A stretch of 64,000 bases of DNA. Source: Methylomonas sp. LW13. GTDB lineage: Bacteria > Pseudomonadota > Gammaproteobacteria > Methylococcales > Methylomonadaceae. Below, in pieces: positions 46,938 through 57,151 of this stretch. The DNA is taken from positions 4,774,001-4,838,000 of the forward strand of contig NZ_CP033381.1 in assembly GCF_016865255.1 (NCBI RefSeq). Direction: 5' to 3'. Position 1 is the stretch's first letter; the number at the start of each line of letters is the position of its first letter. The position numbers and the translations under genes were made by a program. The notes under the pieces were generated by a model. The model was not told the DNA's origin, did no database searches, and saw nothing but the letters and a program-made list of their open reading frames with translations.

Positions 46938-47660
46938 TCAGAAACCTAGACTAGACAGTAAATCGTCAACATCGACCTGACTGGTGGCCACATCACCGGC
47001 TCTGTCATCTACTCCGGGGACAACCGGTCCGGGCACTTCGGGCTGCAACGCGGCACCGCTGCTTGACGTAATTTTACGACTGGAAATTTTGATCAGATTC
47101 ACCATGCTGCCTTCAAGATCCTGCACCAAATCGATAACCCGGCGGATAATCTGCCCGGTAATATCTTGAAACCCTTGCGCCATCAATATATCGCTTAGGC
47201 CCGCCTGGATTTTCTCCAGAGACACTTGCGACTGCTCAAAATACTGACTGAGATCGGCGCTCATGGCCTTAAACTCGTCGAACGGCATTTCCCGATCCAA
47301 AAAGCGATTCCATTGCGCCGACAATTGTTTAACCTGCCCGTTTAGCTCATCTGATACCGGCAACAACTCTTCAACGGCGGTTAAGGTTTGATCTGCGGCT
47401 TGCTCCGTCATCGCGATCACATAATGCAGACGCTCCTTGGCATCCGGTATATCGTGCTCAGCCATGGCTGCTATTTTTGAGTCGACGGAAAAACTCACCA
47501 TAGTGTCGTGCAATTGGCGAGTTAGGCGGCCAATTTCTTTAAACAATTGTGTTTCTCTTAATCCGGCTACTTGATCAAGAATTTCATCGGCAGCCGCTTC
47601 GTCGCACTTTTCTAATGCTGCGACCAAATCTCGGGCCAAACTCAGCAGGTCAGTATTCAT
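46938..47660 (-). CDS. cheZ: CheY-P phosphatase CheZ
   Basis: 240 residues, mostly helical. FQDITGQIIRRVIDLV carries the catalytic Gln that dephosphorylates CheY-P, and the C-terminal VDVDDLLSSLGF is the CheY-binding tail. Located between cheY and cheA. Confidence 0.95.
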   Translation of the reverse strand: MNTDLLSLARDLVAALEKCDEAAADEILDQVAGLRETQLFKEIGRLTRQLHDTMVSFSVDSKIAAMAEHDIPDAKERLHYVIAMTEQAADQTLTAVEELLPVSDELNGQVKQLSAQWNRFLDREMPFDEFKAMSADLSQYFEQSQVSLEKIQAGLSDILMAQGFQDITGQIIRRVIDLVQDLEGSMVNLIKISSRKITSSSGAALQPEVPGPVVPGVDDRAGDVATSQVDVDDLLSSLGF

Positions 47661-47677
47661 GGTAATCTCCCTGTGCT

Positions 47678-48064
47678 TCAGCCGTCGATGCGTTCAAAAA
47701 TCTTTTCGATTTTCTCTTTAAGCGTAGCAGCCGTAAAAGGCTTGATGACATAACCATTTACACCGGCCTGTGCAGCCATAATGATTTGCTCGCGCTTGGC
47801 TTCAGCTGTGACCATCAACACCGGCAGATTGGCCAAACTGGGAGTAGACCTGACGGCCTTCAATAAATCGATGCCGGTCATGCCCGGCATATTCCAGTCA
47901 GTAATCAAAAAATCGATACCGCCTTTTTCCAGAATAGGCAGTGCTGTTTTACCGTCGTCCGCTTCCACGGTGTTGGTAAAACCCAGATCTTTCAACAGGT
48001 TTTTTACTATTCTCCGCATTGTCGAAAAGTCATCGACAACCAGAATACGCATATTTTTATCCAA
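47678..48064 (-). CDS. cheY: Chemotaxis response regulator CheY
   Basis: 128 residues from a TTG at 48064. GGAG lies 7 bases before the TTG, whereas the next ATG (48052) is 12 bases further downstream with no site; the leading MDKNM also occurs in relatives. Acidic pocket Asp11-Asp12, phospho-acceptor Asp56 in ITDWNMP, and Lys in YVIKPF. Binds FliM when phosphorylated. Confidence 0.95.
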   Translation of the reverse strand: MDKNMRILVVDDFSTMRRIVKNLLKDLGFTNTVEADDGKTALPILEKGGIDFLITDWNMPGMTGIDLLKAVRSTPSLANLPVLMVTAEAKREQIIMAAQAGVNGYVIKPFTAATLKEKIEKIFERIDG

Positions 48065-48151
48065 GGATAATCTCCACCCAGATTACTTTATTGTTAAGAA
48101 ACCGCTAAATTGTGACCAATAATTGCGAAAAATTCCTGCAATAACCACACA

Positions 48152-48898
48152 TTAGCTGCACTTTTCATTATCTTTCCCTTCCACCCAATCCGCAAGTCTA
48201 GCGCGTAAGCGCAACATCGCCTGACTACAAATTTGGCTAACCCGCGATTCGCTGACATCAAGCACCTTGCCTATCTCACGCAAATTCAGCTCTTCGTCGT
48301 AATACAGCGATATGACTAAGCGCTCCCGTTCCGGTAATTCCGAGATGGCCTTGGCTAGGGCTTTTTGAAAATTCTGTTGGATCAGCACATCTTCCGGCTG
48401 CTGATTGCCGTGCACATCATCTATAACACTGTCTTCGCCTTGCACCAATTCTTCGACGCTAAAGGTCTTACAAGACACCGCGTCCTGCAAAATATGATGG
48501 TATTCAGTCAGATCGATACCCATATGTCCGGCCACTTCGGTATCCTTGGCATCACGTCCCAGTTGATTCTCAACCTCGCGTATCGCCTCCGCCACCATCC
48601 GGGCTTTCTTATGCACCGAACGCGGCGTCCAATCCGAACGGCGCAGTTCGTCCAACATGGCCCCGCGAATCCGGATACCGGCATAGGTATCGAAACTGGC
48701 ACCCTGCCCAGCATCATAATGTTTCAGCGCTTCCAGCAAGCCCAGCATGCCGGATTGAATCAAATCATCGAGCTGCACCGTATCGGGCAGTCGTCCCATT
48801 AAGTGGTAGGCAATGCGTTTTACCAGCGGCGCATGCTGAATGACTAAGGCATCAACATTTCCAGCCTGCACAGCAGCATACATTGCCGCTCCACTCAT
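48152..48898 (-). CDS. fliA: Flagellar sigma factor FliA (sigma-28)
   Basis: 248 residues. Region 2 (HAPLVKRIAYHLMGRLP, DLIQSGMLGLLEAL, FDTYAGIRIRGAMLDELR), region 3, and region 4 helix-turn-helix (ERERLVISLYYDEELNLREIGKVLDVSESRVSQI). Directs late flagellar and che genes. Overlaps fleN by 4 bases. Confidence 0.96.
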   Translation of the reverse strand: MSGAAMYAAVQAGNVDALVIQHAPLVKRIAYHLMGRLPDTVQLDDLIQSGMLGLLEALKHYDAGQGASFDTYAGIRIRGAMLDELRRSDWTPRSVHKKARMVAEAIREVENQLGRDAKDTEVAGHMGIDLTEYHHILQDAVSCKTFSVEELVQGEDSVIDDVHGNQQPEDVLIQQNFQKALAKAISELPERERLVISLYYDEELNLREIGKVLDVSESRVSQICSQAMLRLRARLADWVEGKDNEKCS

Positions 48899-49767
48899 GC
48901 AACATCCTCTTTCGCGCTGTACTGAATCATCCGTTCGACAAAAAACTCCAGGTAGCCGCCCGCTTTGGGCTTGATCGGCCAGCTGTCGATTTTTCGCGCC
49001 AAATTCTTAATCGCCAGCGCCGCCTTACTTTGCGGGAATGCTTCCACCACTGGCGTTTGTTTTTGCACGGATTTTTTCAAATATTCGTCCTGCGGCACCG
49101 CGCCGACAAACTGCAAGGCCACATCCAAATAACGGTCGGTTACCTTACTCAGCTTATTGAACAAGGCCTGTCCATGCTCAGCCGACTGCACCATATTCGT
49201 AATGATATGAAAGCTATTCAACCCGTAATCTCTATTCAACAGCTTGATATACGCATAAGCATCAGCCAACGAGGTGGGTTCGTCGCAAACCACCACGATT
49301 ATTTCTTGGCAAGCCCGGGCAAAATTCACCACGCTTGCCGAAATACCGGCAGCGGTATCGACGATCAACACATCCAACTCTCGGTCGATTTCGCTAAAAG
49401 CCCTTATCACGCCGGCTTGCTCGATACTCGACAAATCGGACATCCGCTGAATACCCGACGACGCCGGAATGATTTTCAGCCCCGAAGGTCCGGTCATCAT
49501 GATTTCCTTCAAGCTTTTTTCGCCGCTCAATACATGCGACAAATTGAATTCGGGAAACATGCCCAGCAAAATATCGACATTAGCCAAGCCCATATCGGCA
49601 TCGAGTATCGCCACCCGCCTACCCATTTTAGACAGCGCCACGCCGATATTGACGGAAAGATTGGTTTTGCCAACCCCGCCCTTGCCACTTGTTACCGCGA
49701 TTACTCGCACCGGTTTCATATGTCTCATTTGTCTAATTCCAGCTGCCTGATCGAATGACTTATGCAT
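48895..49767 (-). CDS. fleN: Flagellar number regulator FleN/FlhG
   Basis: 290 residues from the ATG at 49767. MinD-like ATPase with AVTSGKGGVGKTNLSVNIG and AILDADMGLANVDIL. It antagonises FlhF and the FleQ-type master regulator to limit flagellar number. Overlaps flhF by 8 bases. Confidence 0.95.
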   Translation of the reverse strand: MHKSFDQAAGIRQMRHMKPVRVIAVTSGKGGVGKTNLSVNIGVALSKMGRRVAILDADMGLANVDILLGMFPEFNLSHVLSGEKSLKEIMMTGPSGLKIIPASSGIQRMSDLSSIEQAGVIRAFSEIDRELDVLIVDTAAGISASVVNFARACQEIIVVVCDEPTSLADAYAYIKLLNRDYGLNSFHIITNMVQSAEHGQALFNKLSKVTDRYLDVALQFVGAVPQDEYLKKSVQKQTPVVEAFPQSKAALAIKNLARKIDSWPIKPKAGGYLEFFVERMIQYSAKEDVA

Positions 49768-51175
49768 GGCTTTCCGCCAGCCAGTCTTCAACATTCACAT
49801 CGTCGCCATAGCCATGGTCCTGATCGACACTTTCCATACACTGCCGAATCAAAGCATCGGCATCGGGCAAGTAAATATCTTCCGGAACCTGCTGACCGTC
49901 AGTGATAAATGACAATGGCATACGCCGCTCGATAATCGCCGACAACGCGGTACCTTTGCTAACTGCCTCATCAAACTTGGTTAGTATAGTCGCTTGTGGT
50001 TCGAGTATTCGGAACGCATCCATAATTTCCAGCATTGCTTTGTATTGCGTGGTGGCGGACATCACCAGATAAGAGCGTATAGGCAAATCGCCGTGTTGCA
50101 AGGTTTTCAGCTGCTCGGCCAAACGCATATCGCGCTGACTCATGCCGGCGGTGTCGATCAAAATCAGGCGTTTATCGGAAAAACTATTGATATGCCTGCG
50201 CAATTCTTCCGCATCACCCGCTACTCTGACCGGCACATCCAAAATTCTGCCGTACGTATTGATTTGCTCGTGCGCGCCTATCCGATAATTATCGGTGGTA
50301 ATCAGCGCGATCTGCCTGGAACCGTGTTTTAAAATAAATTGCGCAGCCAATTTAGCGACTGTCGTGGTTTTACCGACCCCGGTAGAGCCAACCAACGCGG
50401 CGATACCGCCTTGATCCAACAGGTTGTCGTCGGCTATCGGCACCAGTCTGGCCAACATTTCCTGGGCTTTGCCAATGGCCAAATCGAATTGCTTGTGGCT
50501 ACCCAACCGGTTGGCTATCTTGCCTGCCAAGTTTTTCGAGAAGCCACACTCCAACATCCGGTCGCGCAAATCATCGTGTAAAGGTAGCCCGTGTTGCGGC
50601 ATTTGCATGACGATATTCGACAGTTTGCTGTCCAACATCGTCCGCAGTTCTTTCATTTCCGCACGCATTTCGTCGATAAATTTATCGCCGTTGTGCGCTT
50701 GCACCGGCCGTGGCTCGGTCAACGGTTTGATTTTGGGATCGGCACTTGCCCAGGCTGGTTTTTCAATTTTTTCAACTTGGCGAACTTTTTCGGCGATTTT
50801 CTGTGCGTTGTTATGCCCAACCTGGAGTTTTTCGGCATAACCGACGTATTGATCCAGGTTGCGACGGATCGGATTTTCCGGAATGCTGCCTTCCGCGCCG
50901 CGTTTTCTGGCGCTGCTTAAAACATGCAGCGATTTCTTTTCGGCTTCGAGATCGGGCAAATCGACTTTTTTAACTTCATTGGGCGGCGATTTTTCGTCTT
51001 CGCGTTGCTTGAGATTTTTATGAATGACCTGTTCGTCAAAGTCGCGGGCCGCCACGATTTCCACGCCGCCATCCACCGAACGGTTGGACATAATCACTGC
51101 ATCGGCGCCCAATTCTTCTTTGACCATGCGCATGGCCTGCCGTATGTCTGCTGCAAAAAAGCGTTTAATTTTCAT
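49760..51175 (-). CDS. flhF: Signal-recognition-like GTPase FlhF
   Basis: 471 residues. N-terminal MKIKRFFAADIRQAMRMVKEELGADAVI, a basic/charged middle, and an SRP-type GTPase domain with GSTGVGKTTTVAKLA, LIDTAGMSQRD and TKFDEA. Sets the polar site of flagellar assembly, implying a polar flagellum. Lies between flhA and fleN. Confidence 0.96.
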   Translation of the reverse strand: MKIKRFFAADIRQAMRMVKEELGADAVIMSNRSVDGGVEIVAARDFDEQVIHKNLKQREDEKSPPNEVKKVDLPDLEAEKKSLHVLSSARKRGAEGSIPENPIRRNLDQYVGYAEKLQVGHNNAQKIAEKVRQVEKIEKPAWASADPKIKPLTEPRPVQAHNGDKFIDEMRAEMKELRTMLDSKLSNIVMQMPQHGLPLHDDLRDRMLECGFSKNLAGKIANRLGSHKQFDLAIGKAQEMLARLVPIADDNLLDQGGIAALVGSTGVGKTTTVAKLAAQFILKHGSRQIALITTDNYRIGAHEQINTYGRILDVPVRVAGDAEELRRHINSFSDKRLILIDTAGMSQRDMRLAEQLKTLQHGDLPIRSYLVMSATTQYKAMLEIMDAFRILEPQATILTKFDEAVSKGTALSAIIERRMPLSFITDGQQVPEDIYLPDADALIRQCMESVDQDHGYGDDVNVEDWLAESHA

Positions 51176-51190
51176 CGCGCAACCTCTGTT

Positions 51191-53296
51191 TTATTGTCCC
51201 CGCTGTCCCACTGTGGAAACCACCCTGATCTGCCGATCTTGCGGGATTTCATTATAGGCCAGCACATGTAAGCCGGATATCGAATGACGAACGAAGCGAG
51301 CCAACCAAGGACGAATATAAGAAGACACCAACAACACTGCGGTTTGTCCTTCCATTTCCATCCTTTGCGCACTTTCCTCCAGGGATTTGTGCATCTGCTC
51401 GGCTAGACCCGGTTCTAAACCCGCACCACCTTCGCCCGCCGTCTGCAATGACCTATGCAATATCTGTTCCAATCCAGGATCGAGGGTAATAACCGGAATC
51501 TCTGTCTGTACACCATTGATTTCATGGACAATTGAGCGCCCCAAGGCCGCCCGCACCGCTGAGGTCAAGATGTCCGGATCTTGACTCTTCACCCCGTACT
51601 CCGCCAAAGTTTCGGCGATGGTTCGTAAATCGCGAATGGAAACCCGCTCTTGCAGCAGATTTTGCAGAACCTTGACCAAAATACCCAAGGGCAAGGTTTT
51701 CGGCACCAGATCCTCGACCAGCTTCGGCGCCACTTTGGACAAGTTATCCAGTAACTGCTGCGCCTCCTCGTAACCGAACAATTCATGCGCATTGCTTTGC
51801 AGAATATGACTGAGATGCGTGGCCACCACGGTGCTGGGATCGACGACCGTGTAACCCAGAGTTTGCGCTTGGTCTTTTTGATTGGCGTCGATCCAGATCG
51901 CATCCAAACCAAACGCCGGATCCTTACAAGGCGCGCCTTGCAAAGTACCGAACACCCGGCCGGGATTAATCGCCATTTCTTTCTCGGGCATGATATTGGC
52001 TTCGCCGACGCTCACGCCCATCAAGGAAATCCGGTATTCGGTAGGCGACAAATCCAGGTTGTCCCGAATATGCACCGACGGAATTAGAAAACCCAGCTCT
52101 TGCGACAATTTCTTGCGCACACCCTTGATACGCATCATCAATTGCCCGCCCTGATTTCTATCCACCAGCGGAATCAAGCGGTACCCCACTTCCAGGCCAA
52201 TGGCATCGACCGGCATTACATCGTCCCAGCCCAATTCCTTGATCTCGGTTTTGGCCAGTTGCTGCGGCGAAACGATACGTTCCATTTCCAGGGCTTTTTC
52301 TTCCTCCAACTTACGGCGTCTGTCGATCAAATAAGCGCCACCGACCAATGTCAGAGCTAACAGGATAAACACCAGATTCGGCATGCCGGGAATGATACCC
52401 AGGATACCCATCACCGCCGCCGTCACCAGCAAGGTACGAGGATCTTCGAACAGCTGTGAACTTAACTGTTTACCAATATCCTGCTTGCTGCCGCGAACCC
52501 GCGTCACCACCATCGCCGCGGCCACCGACAACAACAGCGATGGAATCTGCGCCACCAAACCGTCACCGATGGTCAGCAACACATAAATATTGGCGGCGTC
52601 GGCAAAGCTCATGCCGTGTTGGCCCACGCCTATCGCCAAGCCGCCTATCATGTTCACGAACAAAATGATGATGCCGGCTACCGCGTCGCCACGCACGAAT
52701 TTACTGGCGCCATCCATGGAGCCGTAAAAATCCGCTTCGGCAGCCACTTCTTCCCGGCGGGCACGCGCTTCATCCTGATTGATCAACCCGGAATTCAAAT
52801 CGGCGTCGATGGCCATCTGCTTGCCAGGCATCGCATCCAAGGTAAACCGAGCACTCACCTCCGCTACCCGTCCGGCACCTTTGGTGACCACCATAAAATT
52901 GATGACCACCAAGATCGCAAACACCACGATACCGACCGCGAAATTGCCGCCGATGACGAACGAACCGAAGGCTTCAATGACTTTCCCGGCGGCATCCCCA
53001 CCCTCATGCCCGCGAATCAACACGACCCGGGTGGAAGCCACGTTCAAGGACAGCCGCAACAAGGTTGCGACCAGAATGACGGTAGGAAATGAGGCAAACT
53101 CCAGCGGCTTGAGGGTGTAAATCACCACCAACAAGATGATCAGCGAAAACGCGATATTGAAGGTAAAAAACAGATCCAGCACAAACGGCGGCAGCGGCAA
53201 AATCAACAACGCCAGCAACATCACGATCAATAGTGGCGCGCCCAAGCCCAAGCCGGTCAGCGCCTTAAGTGAGTTGAGTATTTTCGTAAAATCCAT
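51191..53296 (-). CDS. flhA: Flagellar export gate protein FlhA
   Basis: 701 residues. Eight membrane helices in the first half, with the FHIPEP-type region VEVSARFTLDAMPGKQMAID and ADADLNSG loop; cytoplasmic nonameric domain in the second half with the P-rich hinge and LGRSIVHEI. Forms the export gate ring. Confidence 0.97.
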   Translation of the reverse strand: MDFTKILNSLKALTGLGLGAPLLIVMLLALLILPLPPFVLDLFFTFNIAFSLIILLVVIYTLKPLEFASFPTVILVATLLRLSLNVASTRVVLIRGHEGGDAAGKVIEAFGSFVIGGNFAVGIVVFAILVVINFMVVTKGAGRVAEVSARFTLDAMPGKQMAIDADLNSGLINQDEARARREEVAAEADFYGSMDGASKFVRGDAVAGIIILFVNMIGGLAIGVGQHGMSFADAANIYVLLTIGDGLVAQIPSLLLSVAAAMVVTRVRGSKQDIGKQLSSQLFEDPRTLLVTAAVMGILGIIPGMPNLVFILLALTLVGGAYLIDRRRKLEEEKALEMERIVSPQQLAKTEIKELGWDDVMPVDAIGLEVGYRLIPLVDRNQGGQLMMRIKGVRKKLSQELGFLIPSVHIRDNLDLSPTEYRISLMGVSVGEANIMPEKEMAINPGRVFGTLQGAPCKDPAFGLDAIWIDANQKDQAQTLGYTVVDPSTVVATHLSHILQSNAHELFGYEEAQQLLDNLSKVAPKLVEDLVPKTLPLGILVKVLQNLLQERVSIRDLRTIAETLAEYGVKSQDPDILTSAVRAALGRSIVHEINGVQTEIPVITLDPGLEQILHRSLQTAGEGGAGLEPGLAEQMHKSLEESAQRMEMEGQTAVLLVSSYIRPWLARFVRHSISGLHVLAYNEIPQDRQIRVVSTVGQRGQ

Positions 53297-53315
53297 AATT
53301 CAGCTCGATACCGGG

Positions 53316-54443
53316 CTATTGCTTAAAGTCGTCGGGTACTTGCACATCGGTAGGCGGAACCGGTTTGTTCCAGCCGTATTGCGTCGAAGCCCGTAATTGA
53401 AAAACATAGGCCAATACTTGAGCGACGGCTAAGAATAAGCCGCGAGGTATTTCCTGATTCAGGTCGGTGGAATAGTATAAAGCTCTTGCTAGCGAAGGCG
53501 CTGCGACCAAGGGTACTTGCGAGGCCATTGCCAGCTGGCGGATCTGTGCGGCAACTAAATCCGTGCCTTTGGCAACCAGCAAAGGTGCACCATTGCCGTT
53601 CTGATCGTATTTTAAGGCTACCGCGAAATGGGTAGGATTGGTGACGATGACGTCGGCACTAGGCACCGCATCCATCATCCGCCGCTGCGCGGCCTCCATC
53701 TGCATGCGGCGGATTTTGCCTTTAACTTCCGGATTACCCTCTTGATCCTTAGCCTCGTCCCGAACTTCCTGCTTGGTCATTTTCAGTTGGCGCTGGTGAT
53801 TCCATAACTGATAAGGGGCATCCAGCATTACCAACAATAAAAAGGTAGCACTCAAAATCACTAAACAGAAGGAAATAATATCGCCGACATGATGGATGGC
53901 TTGATCGAGCGGCAAGCGGCTCAAGCCCATGAAATCGTCGAAATACAGTTTGAACAAATTCCAGGAGACAATCGCAACCAGTATGGTTTTGATGATGGCC
54001 TTGACCAATTCGACCAAGCCTTGAATTCCGATGATTTTTTTTATCCCGGTCAGCGGATTGAGCTTGGAAAACTTCATTTCGAAGGCTTCGCTGGTAAAGT
54101 TCCAGCCACCCAACATCATCGCCGCTGCCAAATCGGCAATCACCAACACCACCAAAAACGGCAGGATCACCCACAAACCTTCGGCAAACGCCGCCTTCAG
54201 ATAAATCAGCGGAGTCGCCGGATCGAACACAGCCTCCCGCGACAACTGCAAGGGATGCTTCATCATCTCCAGCATACTGCGCCACATGCCTTGCCCGAAA
54301 TAGAAAAACAGCGCCGAACTGGTAATCAACGTTACAAAAGTGTTGAGTTCCTTGGAACGGGGAATCTGGCCTTTTTTACGCGACTCGCTAAGTCGCTTGC
54401 CGGTGGGGTCTTCGGTTTTATCTTGACCGGAATCTTCCGCCAT
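53316..54443 (-). CDS. flhB: Flagellar export switch protein FlhB
   Basis: 375 residues. Four membrane helices and a cytoplasmic domain with the autocleavage motif NPTH in DVIVTNPTHFAVALKY, which switches export from hook to filament substrates. The N-terminus EDPTGKRLSESRKKGQIPRS is characteristic. Confidence 0.97.
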   Translation of the reverse strand: MAEDSGQDKTEDPTGKRLSESRKKGQIPRSKELNTFVTLITSSALFFYFGQGMWRSMLEMMKHPLQLSREAVFDPATPLIYLKAAFAEGLWVILPFLVVLVIADLAAAMMLGGWNFTSEAFEMKFSKLNPLTGIKKIIGIQGLVELVKAIIKTILVAIVSWNLFKLYFDDFMGLSRLPLDQAIHHVGDIISFCLVILSATFLLLVMLDAPYQLWNHQRQLKMTKQEVRDEAKDQEGNPEVKGKIRRMQMEAAQRRMMDAVPSADVIVTNPTHFAVALKYDQNGNGAPLLVAKGTDLVAAQIRQLAMASQVPLVAAPSLARALYYSTDLNQEIPRGLFLAVAQVLAYVFQLRASTQYGWNKPVPPTDVQVPDDFKQ

Positions 54444-55220
54444 TTATTGCAACCTCAATAATGCATGGACCAGCGCGAAGCCGTTGTGCAGCATATCGCT
54501 AAAACCTTCCAGCATGGTCGGCAGGCCAATCCAGATTAAGCCCATACCGAGCATGATGGTGATAGGGAAGCCGACTCCGAATATCTGTAGCTGCGGCGCC
54601 GCTTTTGACGCCACACCGAAGCTGATGTTGACGAATAACAAGGTCGCCATCACCGGCATAGCCAGCAGCAGGCCATCAGCGACTATCAGACTGCTCCAAC
54701 TGATTACTCGCCACACATCGCTCTTATCCATACCCATACTGCCGACCGGTAATGTATGGAAGCTTTGCGCCAACATCTCGATCAGCAATAAATGGCCATC
54801 CACCGCGAGAAATAACAAGCTGCCGCTAATCACAAATAGTTGGGCGATCACCGGCACCTGCACCCCAGTTGCCGGATCGACCATGGATGCAAAGCCCAAA
54901 CCCATGCTGTAAGCGATAGTCTGTCCGGCAAACAACATGATGGAAAACACCATTTGCAGGATGAAGCCTGTGGTCAGCCCCAAGGCGACTTGCTGTACCG
55001 CCACCATAAACCCTTGGTAGCCAAATATTTCAATATCCGGCATCGCCGGCAAAGTTGGCATAATGACCCAGGTAATCAATAAGCTGGCGATCAATCTGAC
55101 TTTGGCCGGCACCGCTTTCACGCTAAAAACCGGCACGGTGATGAACATGGAACTGATGCGAAAGAATGGCCAGACAAACGAAGCAAGATACCGCAGTAGC
55201 TCGTCTTCGCCGAAGTTCAT
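54444..55220 (-). CDS. fliR: Flagellar export protein FliR
   Basis: 258 residues from the ATG at 55220 (MNFGEDELLRYLASFVWPFFRI), overlapping fliQ by 4 bases; the longer frame to 55544 covers fliQ and is rejected. Six hydrophobic helices; GLGFASMVDPATGVQVPVIAQ is a family hallmark. Part of the FliPQR channel. Confidence 0.95.
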   Translation of the reverse strand: MNFGEDELLRYLASFVWPFFRISSMFITVPVFSVKAVPAKVRLIASLLITWVIMPTLPAMPDIEIFGYQGFMVAVQQVALGLTTGFILQMVFSIMLFAGQTIAYSMGLGFASMVDPATGVQVPVIAQLFVISGSLLFLAVDGHLLLIEMLAQSFHTLPVGSMGMDKSDVWRVISWSSLIVADGLLLAMPVMATLLFVNISFGVASKAAPQLQIFGVGFPITIMLGMGLIWIGLPTMLEGFSDMLHNGFALVHALLRLQ

Positions 55221-55489
55221 CCTATTAGCGTAGGAATATCGCGCATCAAATCTTGGAAATAATCGATGAGCATTTGTAACATGCCGGGACCGGCTATCAT
55301 CAACACGGCGATAATAGTCGCCAGCTTGGGGATAAAGGTCAGAGTCTGTTCTTGAATCGAAGTCGCCGCCTGAAACATGGACACCAGCAAACCGACAACC
55401 AAGGAGGCAATCAGGATAGGACCCATTAATTTCAGGGAAATCAATACGGTGTCCTGGGCTATTGCCGAGATGGTTTCCGGTGTCATCAT
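55217..55489 (-). CDS. fliQ: Flagellar export protein FliQ
   Basis: 90 residues, two membrane helices. MTPETISAIAQDTVLISLKLMGPIL and the middle VSMFQAATSIQEQTLTFIPK are diagnostic. Channel subunit. Lies 9 bases after fliP. Confidence 0.96.
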   Translation of the reverse strand: MMTPETISAIAQDTVLISLKLMGPILIASLVVGLLVSMFQAATSIQEQTLTFIPKLATIIAVLMIAGPGMLQMLIDYFQDLMRDIPTLIG

Positions 55490-55498
55490 CGGCTTGGC

Positions 55499-56245
55499 CT
55501 ATACGTAAAAGCTGGCTGCCAGCATTTCCATCACCATGGTCCAACCGTCCGCCAGCACAAACAACATAATCTTGAACGGCAACGACACGATCATCGGTGA
55601 CAGCATCATCATACCCATAGACATCAATACACTGGCAACCACCAGATCGATGACCAGGAACGGCAGAAAAATTAGAAAGCCTATCTGAAACGCGGTTTTC
55701 AATTCGCTAGTCACATAAGCCGGCACCAACAAGGAAAACGGCACATCTTCCGGCTTGTCAATTTGTTCACGGCCAGAGATACGTACAAAGGTATCCAAAT
55801 CCGCCTCGCGGGTTTGCTTGAGCATGAACTGTTTAAACGGCTCGGAGGCATTTTGTAAGGCAGTCACTGCGTCAATTTTTTCTTCCATGTACGGCTGCAC
55901 GGCGGTTTCATTCACTTTCTCCAGAACCGGCATCATAATGAAAATAGTTAGAAATAGAGATAGCCCCAATAACACTTGGTTACTTGGCGCTTGTGCGGCA
56001 CCTATGGCTTGGCGTAGCAAGCCCAGTACGATCATGATGCGAGTAAACGAAGTCATCGATAACAACAATGCCGGCAATAAGGTCAGCATAGTCATCAACG
56101 CTAAAATCTGGATGGTAACCGTATAGGTTTCGCCACCTTTAGGGTTACTGGTAACGGTAATAGCATCTATGCCTACTGCGGCGTAAACAGCTTCCGGCAA
56201 AAACAGTAAGCCTATTATCAGGCAGGAAAAAATCAACTTAATCAT
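55499..56245 (-). CDS. fliP: Flagellar export protein FliP
   Basis: 248 residues from the ATG at 56245 (signal peptide [22 protein letters not shown]), overlapping fliO by 8 bases. Family motifs: [31 protein letters not shown], and the C-terminal VLADGWTMV. Forms the core of the export channel. Confidence 0.96.
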   Translation of the reverse strand: MIKLIFSCLIIGLLFLPEAVYAAVGIDAITVTSNPKGGETYTVTIQILALMTMLTLLPALLLSMTSFTRIMIVLGLLRQAIGAAQAPSNQVLLGLSLFLTIFIMMPVLEKVNETAVQPYMEEKIDAVTALQNASEPFKQFMLKQTREADLDTFVRISGREQIDKPEDVPFSLLVPAYVTSELKTAFQIGFLIFLPFLVIDLVVASVLMSMGMMMLSPMIVSLPFKIMLFVLADGWTMVMEMLAASFYV

Positions 56246-56681
56246 GGTGCTTACCTTGCATGACCTGCAGCAATTTCTTGGCAAATACGCTGGTTTCCTG
56301 CCCGTCTGCGCTATTCATAAACAAGCGCTGGTCGCCTTCAAGCTCAAGCAGTTTATCGATACGCCCGCCACTAACGCCTAACAGTAGCTGTTTTTCACCG
56401 ACTTTAACCAAAACCAATTTTTCACGCATACCCAATGACAATCCGGCCAGCACTGCCAACTGACTTTTACCGACAAAAGCCAAACTGCCGGTTTTACGTA
56501 ATAGCCACACCGACAGAAAAAATAGCGCCAACACCAATAGCAACGCCAACAGCCATTGTGCGACATCCCCGGAAGTCACTACTTTCGCGGTCTGCCTGGG
56601 CAACGTAGCCGCTTCGTCAGCCCATGCAACAGGTGCAATCAATACCGAAATAATTTGGGTAGACAGGCGAGATACAGTCAT
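56238..56681 (-). CDS. fliO: Flagellar biosynthesis protein FliO
   Basis: 147 residues: a signal-like N-terminus, one membrane helix (about 42-62), and the cytoplasmic [24 protein letters not shown] domain. Assists FliP assembly. Its start overlaps the fliN stop by 1 base. Confidence 0.9.
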   Translation of the reverse strand: MTVSRLSTQIISVLIAPVAWADEAATLPRQTAKVVTSGDVAQWLLALLLVLALFFLSVWLLRKTGSLAFVGKSQLAVLAGLSLGMREKLVLVKVGEKQLLLGVSGGRIDKLLELEGDQRLFMNSADGQETSVFAKKLLQVMQGKHHD

Positions 56682-57133
56682 CAGCCGAGCTTTCTGACTC
56701 GCTCCGACGGACTGATAATGTCGGTCAGCCGAATACCAAATTTGTCGTTAACCACCACGACTTCGCCGTGAGCGACTAAGGTTCCATTCACCAATACATC
56801 CATCGGTTCGCCGGCAAAACGATCCAGTTCCACAACAGAGCCCTGGTTTAGCTGCAATAAATTGCGGATATTAATTTTGGTTCGACCGATCTCCAGCGAC
56901 ACCGTCACCGGCACATCGAGAATGACGTCCAGCTTGACTTCATCACTGCTGGGACCGTTATTTCTGGATTTTTGCTCGCTAAACTCGGGAAACTCCGCTG
57001 CGGCAAAACCTTGTTGAGAGCTCTTGGCGGCGTTTGCTTGTTCCTTCAGCGCGTCACCCCAATCAGCTTCAGCATCGGCTTGCTCGTTCATCGCTGCGGC
57101 CCAGTCGTCGCCGATTTCGTCGTTTTCACTCAT
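56681..57133 (-). CDS. fliN: Flagellar C-ring protein FliN
   Basis: 150 residues: an acidic, Gln/Ala-rich N-terminus of about 65 residues and a SpoA domain (about 70-148) with VTVSLEIGRTKINIRNLLQLNQGSVVELDR and the C-terminal IRLTDIISPSERV. Forms the switch ring with FliM. Confidence 0.96.
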   Translation of the reverse strand: MSENDEIGDDWAAAMNEQADAEADWGDALKEQANAAKSSQQGFAAAEFPEFSEQKSRNNGPSSDEVKLDVILDVPVTVSLEIGRTKINIRNLLQLNQGSVVELDRFAGEPMDVLVNGTLVAHGEVVVVNDKFGIRLTDIISPSERVRKLG

Positions 57134-57151
57134 GCTTATCCTTCCCTGCTG

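Noticed and set aside
55221-55544. Extension of fliR upstream through fliQ
   Set aside because: It runs across the fliQ gene in another frame; the ATG at 55220 gives the normal length and a 4-base overlap.
51191-56681. Non-flagellar type III secretion system
   Set aside because: FliM, FliN, FliO, FliL, FlhF and FleN are encoded in the same string, which is flagellar.
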